A stretch of DNA of 64,000 nt. It comes from Paraphoma chrysanthemicola. Lineage: Eukaryota > Ascomycota > Dothideomycetes > Pleosporales > Phaeosphaeriaceae. Positions 37,037 through 48,011 of the stretch are shown piece by piece; position 1 is the stretch's first letter, and each line of letters starts with the position of its first letter. The notes under the pieces were generated by a model, which saw only the letters and a program-made list of their open reading frames with translations, was not told the origin of the DNA and searched no databases. A program made the position numbers and the translations under genes. The stretch covers positions 1,364,001 through 1,428,000 of the forward strand of contig JAGMWG010000004.1 in assembly GCA_020744225.1 (NCBI GenBank). Direction: 5' to 3'.

Positions 37037-37786
37037 ATTTGAGGTTATTGGGCTGGATCAATTGGTAGGGCAGAGGAATGAATGCGCCTTGCGCCGGGGC
37101 GAGGAATGTTGCGGTGTGGGTACGAACACTGCGCCGGGTTGCTGGTATCGATTGCGGTGAAGTCTGAAGTGGGCTGTAAACAAAACGTCAGTACAGAGAT
37201 AAGCGGGGATGCATTGACTGCCTACATGCTCGGAGAGAGACAAGTTCGCCGTGCTGTACTTTATTCACGCAGTGGTATGGTGTGAGAATGTATGGAAGAC
37301 GTCAATCAATCGCTGGACCCACTGGGCTGATGTGGAAGCTGCAGTCTGCGCCCAGCCGTCGTGGTGCGTTGGCATGGGCAACGGCGGTCGTCGGGCTCAT
37401 CCCCATTGGTCAGCGCTCCGTAACACATCCGGGTTCTGGGGTTCATGCTCGTTCTTGGAATATACCCTGCGTCCCACCCAAGGTTCGCCTTTGTACCTGA
37501 CTAGCTGGATGTTTTCGAGGACGGCTGATGTGCTAATTGTTCGAATTGCCAAAAAATGCTACCAGAACGCCCAACAGCGCCCACCATGCCCGACCCAATG
37601 CCCAAACTCGAGACTGCGAGCAACGACTCCCAACGACCAAAGTATGCTTCTCGTTTCTAATGCAAGCAAGCGTTGACAGACGAATAAATGGACGCGCTAC
37701 ATAAGTCTTCTCACATGATCCTTGCACCAATACTCACTTATAGACAAAGACCAGCCTTGTTGAAGCATCATGCGAAAGCGAAATCC
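37037..37786. other. Intergenic region before the LIM gene
   Basis: It contains the promoter of the GPI protein and the 3' UTR of the LIM gene. Small frames here are unsupported. Confidence 0.6.
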
Positions 37787-40777
37787 TCACGCTTTAAGCC
37801 TTCTCTCCTCACACTTTACACACACTGGGTCCTGAGACTCTCCACGAAGGAAGTATCGGCCATCTTGGAAGGGACCAGAGCATTCCTGGTATTTCGTTAG
37901 CATGATCACTTGCAATTGCTCATGTTCAGGAAATACATACCACACAGCAGAAGCAACCCATGTGCCACTCCGCGCCCAGCGCCTTGACTACTGTGTCTGT
38001 GACTGGCTTGCGACACTTTTTGCATTTGGTGCTATACCGGTGGGTATGACAGTTGACACACCAGGCATATCCTTCCTTCTCGACGAACGGCGTGCTCGAG
38101 TCGAAAGGATCACCGCACTGAGCACAGAAGAAGTGTCCAGCATGCCACTCAGCACCACACGCAACAATGACCTCACCCTCAATGGGTGTCTTGCAGGATT
38201 TGCAGCGGGGCGAAAACATCTCGTGGAAGTCAAGGTGACAGAAGAAGCGCTGAGACTCATCGGTACCGTCTTCATGCTCTAAGCGTGCCATGTCTTCTGG
38301 AGTGGTATGCGTGGGCAGGAAAGGAATATCTTCACCGCACTGACGTGCACGAATGCGTTCTTTGCGTTCTGCATGCTTGTTGTCTGGCTCAGGATAAAAG
38401 GCCACGCACTCGAGATGCTCACCGCACTGATAGCACGCGAAGCACTCGGGATGAAATCGTGATCCTGCAGCAGAAACAATACGGCCAGCAATGGGCAAAG
38501 CACATTGCGTGCACAGAGCGCCAGTGCGTACGTTTGTAGGTGTCCAGTGTGTGCGGTTGTTGGTAGGACCGGCCCGACCAAACGGCTTTGATGTGTGATT
38601 TCTAGGATCGGGCAGTGGACGTGTCGAGCTACCTGGACCATTCACATTGATGGAAGGCACGGACGGTGTGACTGAAATGGAGGGCGCATTGAACTTTGGG
38701 TTTCCAGATGGGGTGGGTGCATCGTTCACTGAAATGATTGGGATGTCAGGAGTGACGGAAATTGACGGCGCTTTGACTCCGCGGCCTCTACCTGGAACAG
38801 GCGACTCGCTGACGGAGATGCTTGGTATAGGAGGTGTGACACCGATCGATGGCACTTTCGAACCCCGGCTGCTGCCAGGAGCACTGACTGATATCGAAGG
38901 CGTCTCAGACACGGAGATCGTGGGGATCGGAGGTGCCGAAGCTGGCTGAGAGCGGACAGAGGGAGCTTGGTAGACATTAATTGTCGGTGCAGGTTGCGGC
39001 TTCGCGTTGAAGTAATTGTTACTTTTCCTTGATGCGACATTAGGTCGCGCTGGTGGGTCTTCGTAAATGTTCACGGTAGGCTTTTCAGCTCGCTGAAATC
39101 GGGATGCAGATGGGGCAGGACTTTGGGAGACACTGATCTGAGGAACAGGCGGTGTGGCGACAGCCCTTTCCGATCGCTCATCCATGGTGTTCACTGTCGG
39201 AACCACTGGCGCAGTAACAGCATGAGATAGTGGTCGACCAGTGTTGACTTGGTTTAGGGGACGTGGAGTTGCCTCTGTGGATCCGTACACATCCTCCTTG
39301 AGCTCAATCTCATTGAAGCCCTTCTTGAAGGAGACGATGGGCCTGCCGGGACTATCAGATACCATGGTAGGCGTTGGAAGCTTAGGACTACGATCTCTTA
39401 GGCGAAAGCCGGTAGCAGCTCGAAGGTCATCGCTGCGTACTTCTTTGCCATCCTTCAATTTGACCTCCGGGTCGTTTTCTGCGTCTGACTTGACTTCCTC
39501 CGCAGGTTTCGGTAGCGCAGGGTTCAGGGTGTATGCAGCGTTGCGAGACTGAGTCGGAGGGTTCTTTTGGATCTCGTATCGATCGAATCTCTTTGTGGCG
39601 AGTACAGGATCAGTGTTTGACCGTGTCATGGGATTGCCTTTGATGGACTGGAAGCGCATGAATGGGTTGCGTCGCATGCCTAATGGAAGCTTCTCGGGCT
39701 TCGGAGGCTCCGCTGCAGCAGGCGTAGGAGCAGGTGCCACAGGGATCTCTTCTTCCGGCTCTTCATAAATTTGGTCATTAGGGTTGTTGAAGAGGCTGCC
39801 GCTGGTTTTGCGTCGTGACCCACTGCTTTGCCTCCGGCCTCGGAAGTCGGGAAGGTCAGAGATGGCTTTCTTGAGACCCGATACCTCTTCAGTCTTCGTC
39901 TTGGTACCAAAAGTCTCCTTGATGGGAGATTCGTTGAAGCCAGCGTTGCCTTTTGTGGAAGTTTCCGAGCCACTCCCAGCACCATTACTCTGCAGACTGC
40001 TGCTCCTGCTCCCAGAATTTGCGCTAGTCATAGAGTGTCTCTTCCTCAATTTAGAATTGGCTCTCTGGAGATCCTGCTCTTTCGGTTCTACACTCCGACT
40101 TCTTTGTGTGCTGCCTTTCCTTGCGAGTCCCGGGTAAGCATATGGTGCACCTGGCCCACTGCCAGGCGCATCTGGATTCCGGTGCTTGTAGACCAGCTCC
40201 ACAGCTTCATCACGAGCAGCCTCAAAGAGCTTCTCTTCCTGTGCTAGTTCCAGCTCCTCCATTGCTATACGCACAGCCCGTGCCTCATCCTGCTCTGACT
40301 GCCGCTGCTCGCTTTCCCGGTATTGCACGCTCGGTGTCCGTGAGCGAGATGCCGAAGACGTGGACATGTCTCGGCCGCGAGGAGGCTGCACCAAGGCGCG
40401 CCCTACGCCTTTGATCACCTCATCGATACTCATGTTGGACGTTCTTCGGGTGTGCGTCTTGGGCTCGTGCGAGGTGGATGGGCGGGCATCAACATCGGCG
40501 ACGGGGTCTGTGAAGGTCCGCTGCAGCGACGATATAGCAGAGGACTCGGACTGTCGTGGTCCGGATCTACTAGACCAGGTGTTGAAGTGTGCGGGTGCTG
40601 GACGAGCCCCAGTTGGACGTGCTGGGCGGTTGGTTCGAAGATCTTCTAGGTAGCTCTCTGTAAACAATTAGTACCATGGCAAGAAATGCGCCAGTATAGG
40701 TTCATACTCATTTGCTGTGGCGAGAAATGTGTAGGGCCTGGTGACGAAGCACCTTCCCTTCCCACCGGCCGATGCAT
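37787..40777 (-). CDS. Three-LIM-domain protein, paxillin-like
   Basis: Exons in transcription order are 40777-40708, 40657-37941 and 37885-37787, giving 961 residues. The N-terminus (HRPVGREGASSPGPTHF then YLEDLRTNRPARP) resembles the conserved opening of fungal LIM proteins. The middle is disordered and rich in Ser/Pro, with near-repeats built on PSISVTP and PSISVSESP at about 593-696. Three zinc-binding LIM domains close the protein. The first is near 733 (CTQCALP...FHPECFACYQC), the second near 843 (CKSCKTP...WHAGHFFCAQC) and the third near 904 (CKKCRKP...WHMGCFCCVEC). Paxillin-like Pxl1 proteins act at growth sites and the cytokinetic ring with Rho1 and actin. That role is inferred. The final intron falls inside the third LIM domain. 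The start ATG is the only one that joins in frame. Confidence 0.88.
38641..38949 (-). repeat. Tandem imperfect repeats in the LIM protein
   Basis: Three to four degenerate units of about 33 codons share the core P-S-I-S-V-T/S-x-x-(I/V)-P-x-I-(S/N)-V. They encode residues of about 593-696 in the disordered region. Unit borders are approximate. Confidence 0.7.
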
Positions 40778-41493
40778 ATGGAATGTGTGTTGATTGCCTA
40801 TTTACCCTGCAATTGGCGCGCGGAGAGACGTAGGAACTGATGTCGAAGAAGTCAATGGAGGGAAGAATAGTATTTGAGCGAGTGATAAAGAAATGCACGG
40901 TTTCTTCTGGAGACTGGCGGTGTCGTTTTGGTGAGGCCTTGAACGTATCGCATTGCTATTGGGTCGGTTGCCATGGGTGACAGCGGAGGGCGGTCTGGAC
41001 ATGGCATCCCTGCAACCCCGGACTTCTGCCTCACCATGAACATTGACGCAGCAAGACGAAGCAGCATTAAAAGGAGATCAATCGCAAGAAGCAATAAAAT
41101 AAACGACGTTGTTTCCAGAACGCCATCAGTAGAAACTTTATAGACAAAGAAGTCGTGCAAGTGCACAGCGCCTTCCGTCGTGCATGATCGCTGCATGCAT
41201 GCACTAGCGTACCTGCATGGGACGAGATACTCAACCAATTTCATGAATTTCGATTTCAAGAGCCTTATCGTAGAACTTTGGCTTGTGGATCTGAAGGAGA
41301 CTTTGAAAGACATTGTGCCACATAGATCTGGCCAGCAGCACGAGAACTGTGACACAGGCAGCACCTCATTGACAGTCCAGACTGCATCGAATGCAGACTT
41401 GAAAGGACAGCCCAAGATACCTTATGACACCATTTAGTAGATACAACACCTAACTACACATGAAAATGTACATCAAGACCGCTTCTGGTTCCA
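40778..41493. other. Intergenic: LIM promoter and HIT 3' end
   Basis: Only short overlapping frames are present. I see no gene. Confidence 0.6.
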
Positions 41494-42297
41494 TCACAAC
41501 TTTGATTCCCTTGCCATTGTACCCACAACTTTACCCACCTCCTCTCTTAGCACTCTTCTCATCTCTCCCGCAATCTTCGTCCCCTCCTCGTCATCCAGAT
41601 CATCCCTTTGGCCTCGCCCAAACATAGTCCAGCTCTTATTCTTGATCTCCGGCATTGTCGCCGGCCTTGGAATGATGTGGAAATGCACATGTGGAACAAC
41701 CTGTGCAGCTCTTGCGCCATTGTTCTGCACGATGTTGTAGTCGGTCACACCAGTTACTTTGGCGACTGTTCGAGCTAGTAATGGGAGCCAGAAACCTGAG
41801 ATATCAGTTCTGCCGCGAGGTGCTTGGATCTGCAAAGAACAAAGACTCACCGATTTCTCGACTCTCAATAGCTTCCATATCCGCAACCTTGACCTTATGC
41901 TGTCTCGTCGTCACAAGCAGATGCCCTGCCACCAAATGTCAGCCCATATCCAAACAGTCCACAACTCACACCAAATTCATCCACAGCATCTACCTCTTCT
42001 CCATCTCCCCTTTTCCGAAGACCTCAAAAGGAACCCCAATCCATCTCCGCAACAAGATCAAAACATACCTCCAGTCATGGGTAAAATGTCCAAGAAAGCA
42101 ACCACATCCCTCGTCCTCAAAACAACAAAACTACTCGGATCCGTCCTCTCCACAGAAACCTCTTCATCCCTCGGCACACACCGCCCCAGCTCCTCCTTTT
42201 CGCCTTCCCATAGCGGCGACACGGGGAAGGGATACGCAGCCGCAATATTGCAGAATGGACATGTGTCGGGCGGGTAGTGGAGGTCTATTTTGTTCAT
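41494..42297 (-). CDS. HIT-family nucleotide hydrolase
   Basis: Exons in transcription order are 42297-42069, 41925-41851 and 41795-41494, giving 201 residues. The signature HVHFHIIPRP near residue 136 is the catalytic histidine triad. Upstream are DTCPFCNIAA and VVLRTRDVVAFLDILPMTGGHLLVTTRQH, a typical HIT beta-sheet with a Cys pair that may bind zinc. An insertion of about 25 charged residues (EGEKEELGRC...) lies before the second strand. HIT enzymes cleave nucleoside phosphoramidates or dinucleoside polyphosphates. The substrate here is unknown. The first intron (143 nt) is long for this window. The start was chosen as the ATG directly before the conserved Cys motif. The upstream frame lacks conservation. 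Confidence 0.9.
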
Positions 42298-43121
42298 TGT
42301 GGGCGATTTCTGGTGGAGAGGCAGAAGAATTTGCGTCACGTCTCCATGCTGGGATGCATGGACGATGTGAAGGGCGACTGTATGAAGTCGAGCTGTGAAT
42401 GAGTTGATTGGGGTTAGCGCAGATCGCGAGATTCTGGACCGAGGTTCAGCGATCGAAGTGGGTGGACGCGACTTGGTCTGGGCACCGCTGGCTGTTCGCG
42501 AGCGCGGGCGTGGCTTGTTTACGTTTCGGATCCGCGACCAAGGCAGATGACGCGATGCGTTGGCATGACGTACAGATGGTGATCCGAGACGCGTTCTTAG
42601 AGCTTTGACATTGCGAGACGTGATGTTGTTGCCGTTCATTTTCAGATGTGATTCTGCTAAGACTCTCACGACTGAGACAACAGAGGCTGCATATGCATTT
42701 TCAACTTTTTGAATTGGCTCTGCTTTTAACGAGACAATGTATCGCGTTACCACTACTCCTACAGACTGAGGACGGTAGCTCGTCTACCCGGCCACAGTCC
42801 ATCCCACACGTCCACCAAGCAATAGCCCTTCATATCAAACCATCATTGGTATATCAATCGCTAGTGCTATGAGCGAGTATCCAGAGCCGCTATCAGAGAA
42901 ATGAAGATAGAAGTGATGAAAAAGCAGGCGCCTTAAGCGCCACCGGTATGAGCTGACGCCACCAACGCCTTTCCAGAATGTAGCAAGAAAAAGGGACACA
43001 AAGAGTCCTCAGTGACACAGGTGCATCCGTGTATTAACGCCGATCGGGAAATGGTATAGCCAAGATGCAAACGTGGATGGGCTGGCTAGATGCAATGAAT
43101 AAGCGTGCTGCTCGACATAGA
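42298..43121. other. Intergenic: HIT promoter and cyclin 3' end
   Basis: No supportable gene. Frames here do not show domain or splice support. Confidence 0.6.
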
Positions 43122-44796
43122 CTATGCAAGCTGCTTGCTGCGAGGCAACGACTGGGGCTTGCTGTCCTCCTCCTCCTCTTCAAGGAGGGCGTCGCCGAAC
43201 TCAGCCACGTATTCCTTGGCCCACTTGCGGAGGACAATAGATGCTGGTGCGCATTAGTGGCGAGATACACGAAGGATGTTAAGATAACTTACCCTTTAAA
43301 AACTTCTTGCTGGCGTACTTCTTAAAGAAGGCTTCGTGTGCAACGGGACCAGAGAGGTAGTTGATCATCAACTTCAAGACAGGTTGAATTTCCTCCTCTG
43401 TGTACCCGGCATAGTGCGCCAGGGTTGCATCCCAAGGGCCACGCTCCAGGACGAGGCGAGCAAGGTACATGGCAGCAGCGGCGACCTGGCTAGGAGGATG
43501 TGCGAGGAAGCGATGGTCTAAGCACCCAATCTCCAAGAGGTATTTGCCCAGTGTACGTGTCTGGATGTCGTAATTGTCGGCCTTTGAAATGCGACGGAGG
43601 AAGTTCATAGGGTTGGGGTAGCTCAGGTCGTAATTGAGAGCAGCGAGGACGAAGCGCTCAGCGCTTAGGATCTCGTCCTCGGTGAAGCCATCATCAGCGA
43701 CGTGGCGGAAGTTTTGCACATGAGGCGACAGGACTTCCTCGTACTTGGAGGCAATGAACATGGCGGTGACACCAACCAACTGGAGACGGTCGAGCTGGAC
43801 AATCTTGGCGGAGAGGAAGCGGTCGATGATGTTGACAGCGAGGAAGAGGGTCTCGGGGAGGAGACGGAAACGGGTATGAACTTCGAGTAACCAGTCGACT
43901 AGGATACCACGCATCTTCCACTCCAATTCGTTCTGGCTGTCCATATAGTCGGGGTTGGCCATTGTAGCGATCTCAAGCTCCTTGAGGTATTCAAAGATCT
44001 CGACAACGTATTCCGAGACCATCAAAGGGTCGTCGACATCCTCAAGATCAAGGTTCTGCGGCTTGTTCTCGTCATCAATGACTTCGACAGGCTCTTCGAC
44101 AAACTCCTCGATCACAGCAACCTTTGTCTTGGTGGTCCTGCTCTGGGTGACTTCCTTCTCCAACACCATGTTCTGGGGCGGCATGACATTTTCCGTCTCT
44201 TCAAGGTCCTCCTCCTTCTTTGACCCAGCGCTGGTGTTGGTACGCTTCTTCGCTGGTTGCCCTGCGATGCCAGATCCACTGAGCGGGCGCTTGAGCTCCG
44301 ATGAAGCTGTCGTCTTCTTGTCCTTGGTGCCGAGGATCGAATGTGTTGACGCGTTTCGCGAGGGCTTTGTGATCTTGGTGGGCTGGGAGGCCTTTGAGAC
44401 TGCGCCGACCTTGGTGACCAATGGCTTCTTGCCGTCTTTCGCGCCAGCACCAAGAGCATCGGACTTTGTCACGTTGCTGACATCACCGAGAGCAGCACGT
44501 TTCCGTGTCGCGGCAGCACCGTTCGCGCCCAGAGTTGTAGTGGACTTCTTTACTTGGAGGCCCTTCTTCGGCACGTCGGCAGCAGACTCGTGGGACCCCA
44601 GGCCTGCGGCCTTTGCGCGTGTCATGCGCGTCGTTCCGGCGTTTTCGTCATTCTCGTTGGTCACCGTACGCTGTCGGAGAGCTCGCGCCTAATAGTACGT
44701 GTTAGAACTCTGTGATAGATGGACGCGAGTCCCCGCTCGAGCACGGTAGCTCCAGAGTGAGGAGGGTAAGAGGCATTGACATACGGGAGGAGCCAT
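43122..44796 (-). CDS. G2/M B-type cyclin
   Basis: Exons in transcription order are 44796-44785, 44688-43293 and 43243-43122, giving 509 residues. The first coding exon is only 12 nt (MAPP). It is the only nearby ATG that splices in frame to the ARALRQRTVTNENDEN start. A destruction box, RAALGDVSN, is at residues 68-76, with no KEN motif. The cyclin box has MRGILVDWLLEVHTRFRLL, then FLSAKIVQLDRLQLVG and ASKYEEVLSPH. The C-terminal cyclin fold includes FLRRISKADNYD and HPPSQVAAAAMYLARL. This matches A. nidulans NimE and S. pombe Cdc13, which activate Cdk1 for mitosis and are destroyed by the APC/C. Localisation is likely nuclear and at spindle poles. It is divergent from the uL2m gene, with about 0.9 kb between the starts. 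Confidence 0.96.
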
Positions 44797-45681
44797 GGCG
44801 AACAATATTAGGTATGCTGATCAAGACTAGAGCCTATTCAGGTGTGTTTGGGTTTGTGTAAGGTGGAATGGCGTGTAAGGGTCGTGTTATGGGGCACTAC
44901 GTGAGAGCGTTAGCAGAGTCCGTAGAAGCGTGTAGCGACGCGGTAGGCAGTGTCTGCTGACAATACAAGGGCACCCAACACGTCGGGAAACGTGTGGAAG
45001 GCTGCTGCAGACAGTCTCCCTCGATGCTCGCGAGTATTGGCAGACCAGACACGCTGTATGCGGAGCGGCAGCGATGGTGTTGTGACGTGCGGAGAGCGAG
45101 ACGAACCCTTGGTACGTGGCGGCTGTGGTAGCTGAAGGGACGGGGAGGAAGTCCGGCTTCAATGGGCACAGGAGAGTGGGTTGAGGGCGAGCTGCACCAA
45201 GGTGAGTGTGTGAGGGAAGATCGATGTTGTGTGTGCATCTGTTTTGATGGAGCCCGGGCGAGGCTTGGCGGGCCAAAACACGCCCGCGCGAGACTCGTGC
45301 TGAGGCTGGCGGGCGCACGACCCACCCTGAGCGCGTAGGAAAACGTACCTGCGAAATGCTGCACCCGACGCGCGGTGGATGTCGATGCTGGGAGATAAGT
45401 AGAGCGCGGGACGCGGAGAGCAATGCACAGCTCGGTGGAGAATAAAGAGAAGCGGCGAGCGAGAAAAGGTGCTGTTTTGTGAGGGAGGGAAACGGGCAGG
45501 CACACGTTGCCCTGCCAGAAGCGCTGCGACGCAAGGATGCGCCAATGTGCTAGCCACTTGCGGCCGCACCTGAAAATGTTCGTGACATCGTCGCTCGTTG
45601 CACGCCAAGTAGCCCGAGATCGAGACGTGACCCATTGAGCCGCCGCACGCTCAAACCAGACCTTGGGCACCTCTGCACACC
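44797..45681. other. Divergent promoter region, cyclin B and uL2m
   Basis: About 0.9 kb separates the two start codons. Long minus-strand frames here (up to 294 codons) overlap each other and the uL2m 5' end, are Arg/Ser-rich, and are not credible genes. It must hold both promoters. Confidence 0.6.
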
Positions 45682-46902
45682 ATGCTGCAGCCCCGGATAT
45701 GTCGATTCCAGCCCTCGCGCCTCGGGCGGGCGCTGCTGAGTGCCCGCACCTATGCACAAGCTGTCGACCACTTGCCCCCACCGTCGCTGCAGCCCACGGT
45801 AGCCGTTGATGGAGGCGTGCTGCACGGCGACAGCTCGCGGAAGGAGAAATTCATCCCTCTGCGCACCTACAAGCCCCGCACACCTGGTCTGCGGCATCTC
45901 AAGCGGCCCGTCAACGACCATCTGTGGAAGGGACGACCGTACCTCAAGCTCACCATCGCACGGAAGGGGCAGCATCTTGGAGGAAGGAACAACACAGGCA
46001 GAGTCACAGTCAGGCACAGAGGCGGTGGGCACAAGAGGCGGATACGCATCGTCGACTACAAGCGCTACCTGCCGGGCAAGCACATCGTAGAGCGGATTGA
46101 GTACGATCCAAACCGCAGCGCTCATTTGGCACTCGTCACGCGCGTGGCGACGGGAGAGAAGTCATACATCGTTGCCGCAGATGGCTTGCGCGCGGGTGAC
46201 GAGGTTGAGAGCTACAGGAGCGGCATCCCGCAAGACCTCATCGTGAGCATGGGTGGTGCCATCGATCCCGGTATGTTGGCCGCCAAGACCGCAGCTCGAG
46301 GCAACTGCCTGCCTATCCACATGGTGCCACTGGGCTCGCAGATCTTCAATGTTGGCTCCAAGACACAGGGCGGTGGCGTCTTCTGCAGGAGCGCGGGTAC
46401 CTATGCCCTGGTGGTGAACAAGGAGGAGGTCGAAAAGACCAAAGGAACGGAGATCAAGAGTGTCATCATCCGCCTACAAAGTGGCGAAATCCGCAAAGTC
46501 AGTCCTGACGCGTGCTGCACAATTGGCGTGGCCAGTAACCCTCAGTCTCACTTCGGCCAACTCGGCAAGGCTGGACGATCTCGGTGGTTAGGTCGACGAC
46601 CAGAAGTCCGTGGTCTTGCTATGAACGCTGGTCAGTCCAGATTCCACACTCAAAAGCGCTTTCATCACACTAACTTTACGAAGCTGATCATCCTCACGGC
46701 GGAGGTCGTGGTAAGTCAAAGGGCAATGTGCACCCTGTCAGTCCTTGGGGTACTCCGGTAAGCTTCAGTGAACAAAGCGCACCACACGGTCTAATCGTTT
46801 GCACAGGCGAAAGGTGGCTATAAGACTAGATATAAGAGGAACAAACACACTTTCCTCGTCCAGGATCGACCGCGCAACCAAGGCAAGCGTAGGCCCAGGT
46901 AG
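45682..46902 (+). CDS. RML2: Mitochondrial large-subunit ribosomal protein uL2 (Rml2-like)
   Basis: Exons are 45682-46630, 46684-46757 and 46807-46902, giving 372 residues. A basic N-terminal presequence rich in Arg (LQPRICRFQPSRLGRALLSARTYAQ) marks mitochondrial import. The uL2 core follows, with RNNTGRVTVRHRGGGHKRR, GDEVESY, CLPIHMVPLGSQIFNVG and the C-terminal globular part. The diagnostic HPHGGGRGKSKGNVHPVSPWG straddles the short second exon, and its His is the residue implicated in peptidyl-transferase function. The end is basic (RPRNQGKRRPR). It binds 23S-type rRNA in the mitoribosome. Intron 1 has a CTAAC branch. The alternative of reading through intron 1 is refuted by loss of the conserved block. 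Confidence 0.96.
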
Positions 46903-48011
46903 TCTTCTGTGTCGGCAAATTCCGATAGCTCGTACTACAGTAAATGTCTGCGGAAGCGAAAAAACAGTGACAACGATTGTAGATTTGTACTATACTATGG
47001 CGAGGCTGCGTTTCGCCTTGATGCACCCTCCAACCGCATAAACGAACAGCACCGAATAACAATGGTTTGAACGAAAACAGGAAAGTGTTTCTCAGCATGA
47101 GCATATCTCTACTCGTATGCTGTGGTTTCGATCAGTCACTGTAGCGACAGTAAGGCAGTGTACAGACATGCAGATATGTACATTAAGAGCAACAAATAGC
47201 TCACGAAAATATGCATGTTTAACAAGGGTCGCTTCCTTTCAGCCTCATATGTGCCGCGATTTGGGATCACGAAGCATATTCAGATGTTGACTTTGATGAC
47301 TGTTGCACGACACGGTTCGATGCTCGGATCTATTGCTGCTTTCGGCGATCGACTAGTTCCCCGCGGGGTTCAACCATTTCACAGAGGCAATGCTTGCTTA
47401 TGGAATGGAATGCGAGTTCGACTGCAAGATTTCTTAACAAATGAGATATGCGAAGATATAAGTATCAGTTAACCATTAGTCGAAAGAGGCGTGGTCGCCG
47501 AGCTGAGCTGCGAAGGTGCGGGATGAGACGGACGTTCCGACAATTGGGAACTCCGCAACAATTCGTCCAGCCGTTTTGGAGAGATGCATGACAAGCGCCG
47601 GAAGCCATAAGGCATCATGCCTGGCGGATTGACTGGGGCGTGCACCTCGACCACTACACACAAGGGCGCAGCTTCAGCCATGATCCTTTTGCCATCCAGT
47701 GAACACGCAACTTTCCGTTATCTCATCTGACACCTACGCTTGGGCGTCGCGTTGCCCGCATTCGGCGCGAAAAGTGATGCCTGATTACCAGCTGTGCAAT
47801 AGGTCTTTCGCACAATTCTCGACTTGAGCGTGGATTCTATTCACCAGCTACTCTTTATCTCGACACGTAAGCGAGTCGCAAAGCGTCGACGAGGCGCCTT
47901 CTCCCAGCTTCGAAGGATTCCATCGCCTCGCGGCTTACGCGGGGTTTCAATCTGTCCGACTCCATCCCAAAGGACAGGCTTTCCACCTCCGTACCTGTTC
48001 TTCCAGTGAGG
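46903..48011. other. 1.1 kb intergenic region
   Basis: This holds the uL2m 3' UTR and the promoter of the Zn2Cys6 gene. At 47473-47681 (minus) two overlapping frames of 60-70 codons both open with codon use not unlike nearby genes. No domain is recognised and I do not call a gene. Confidence 0.5.

Noticed and set aside
44887..45781. Long minus-strand frames upstream of uL2m
   Set aside because: They overlap the uL2m coding start and two frames are open at once, typical of GC-rich promoter sequence.
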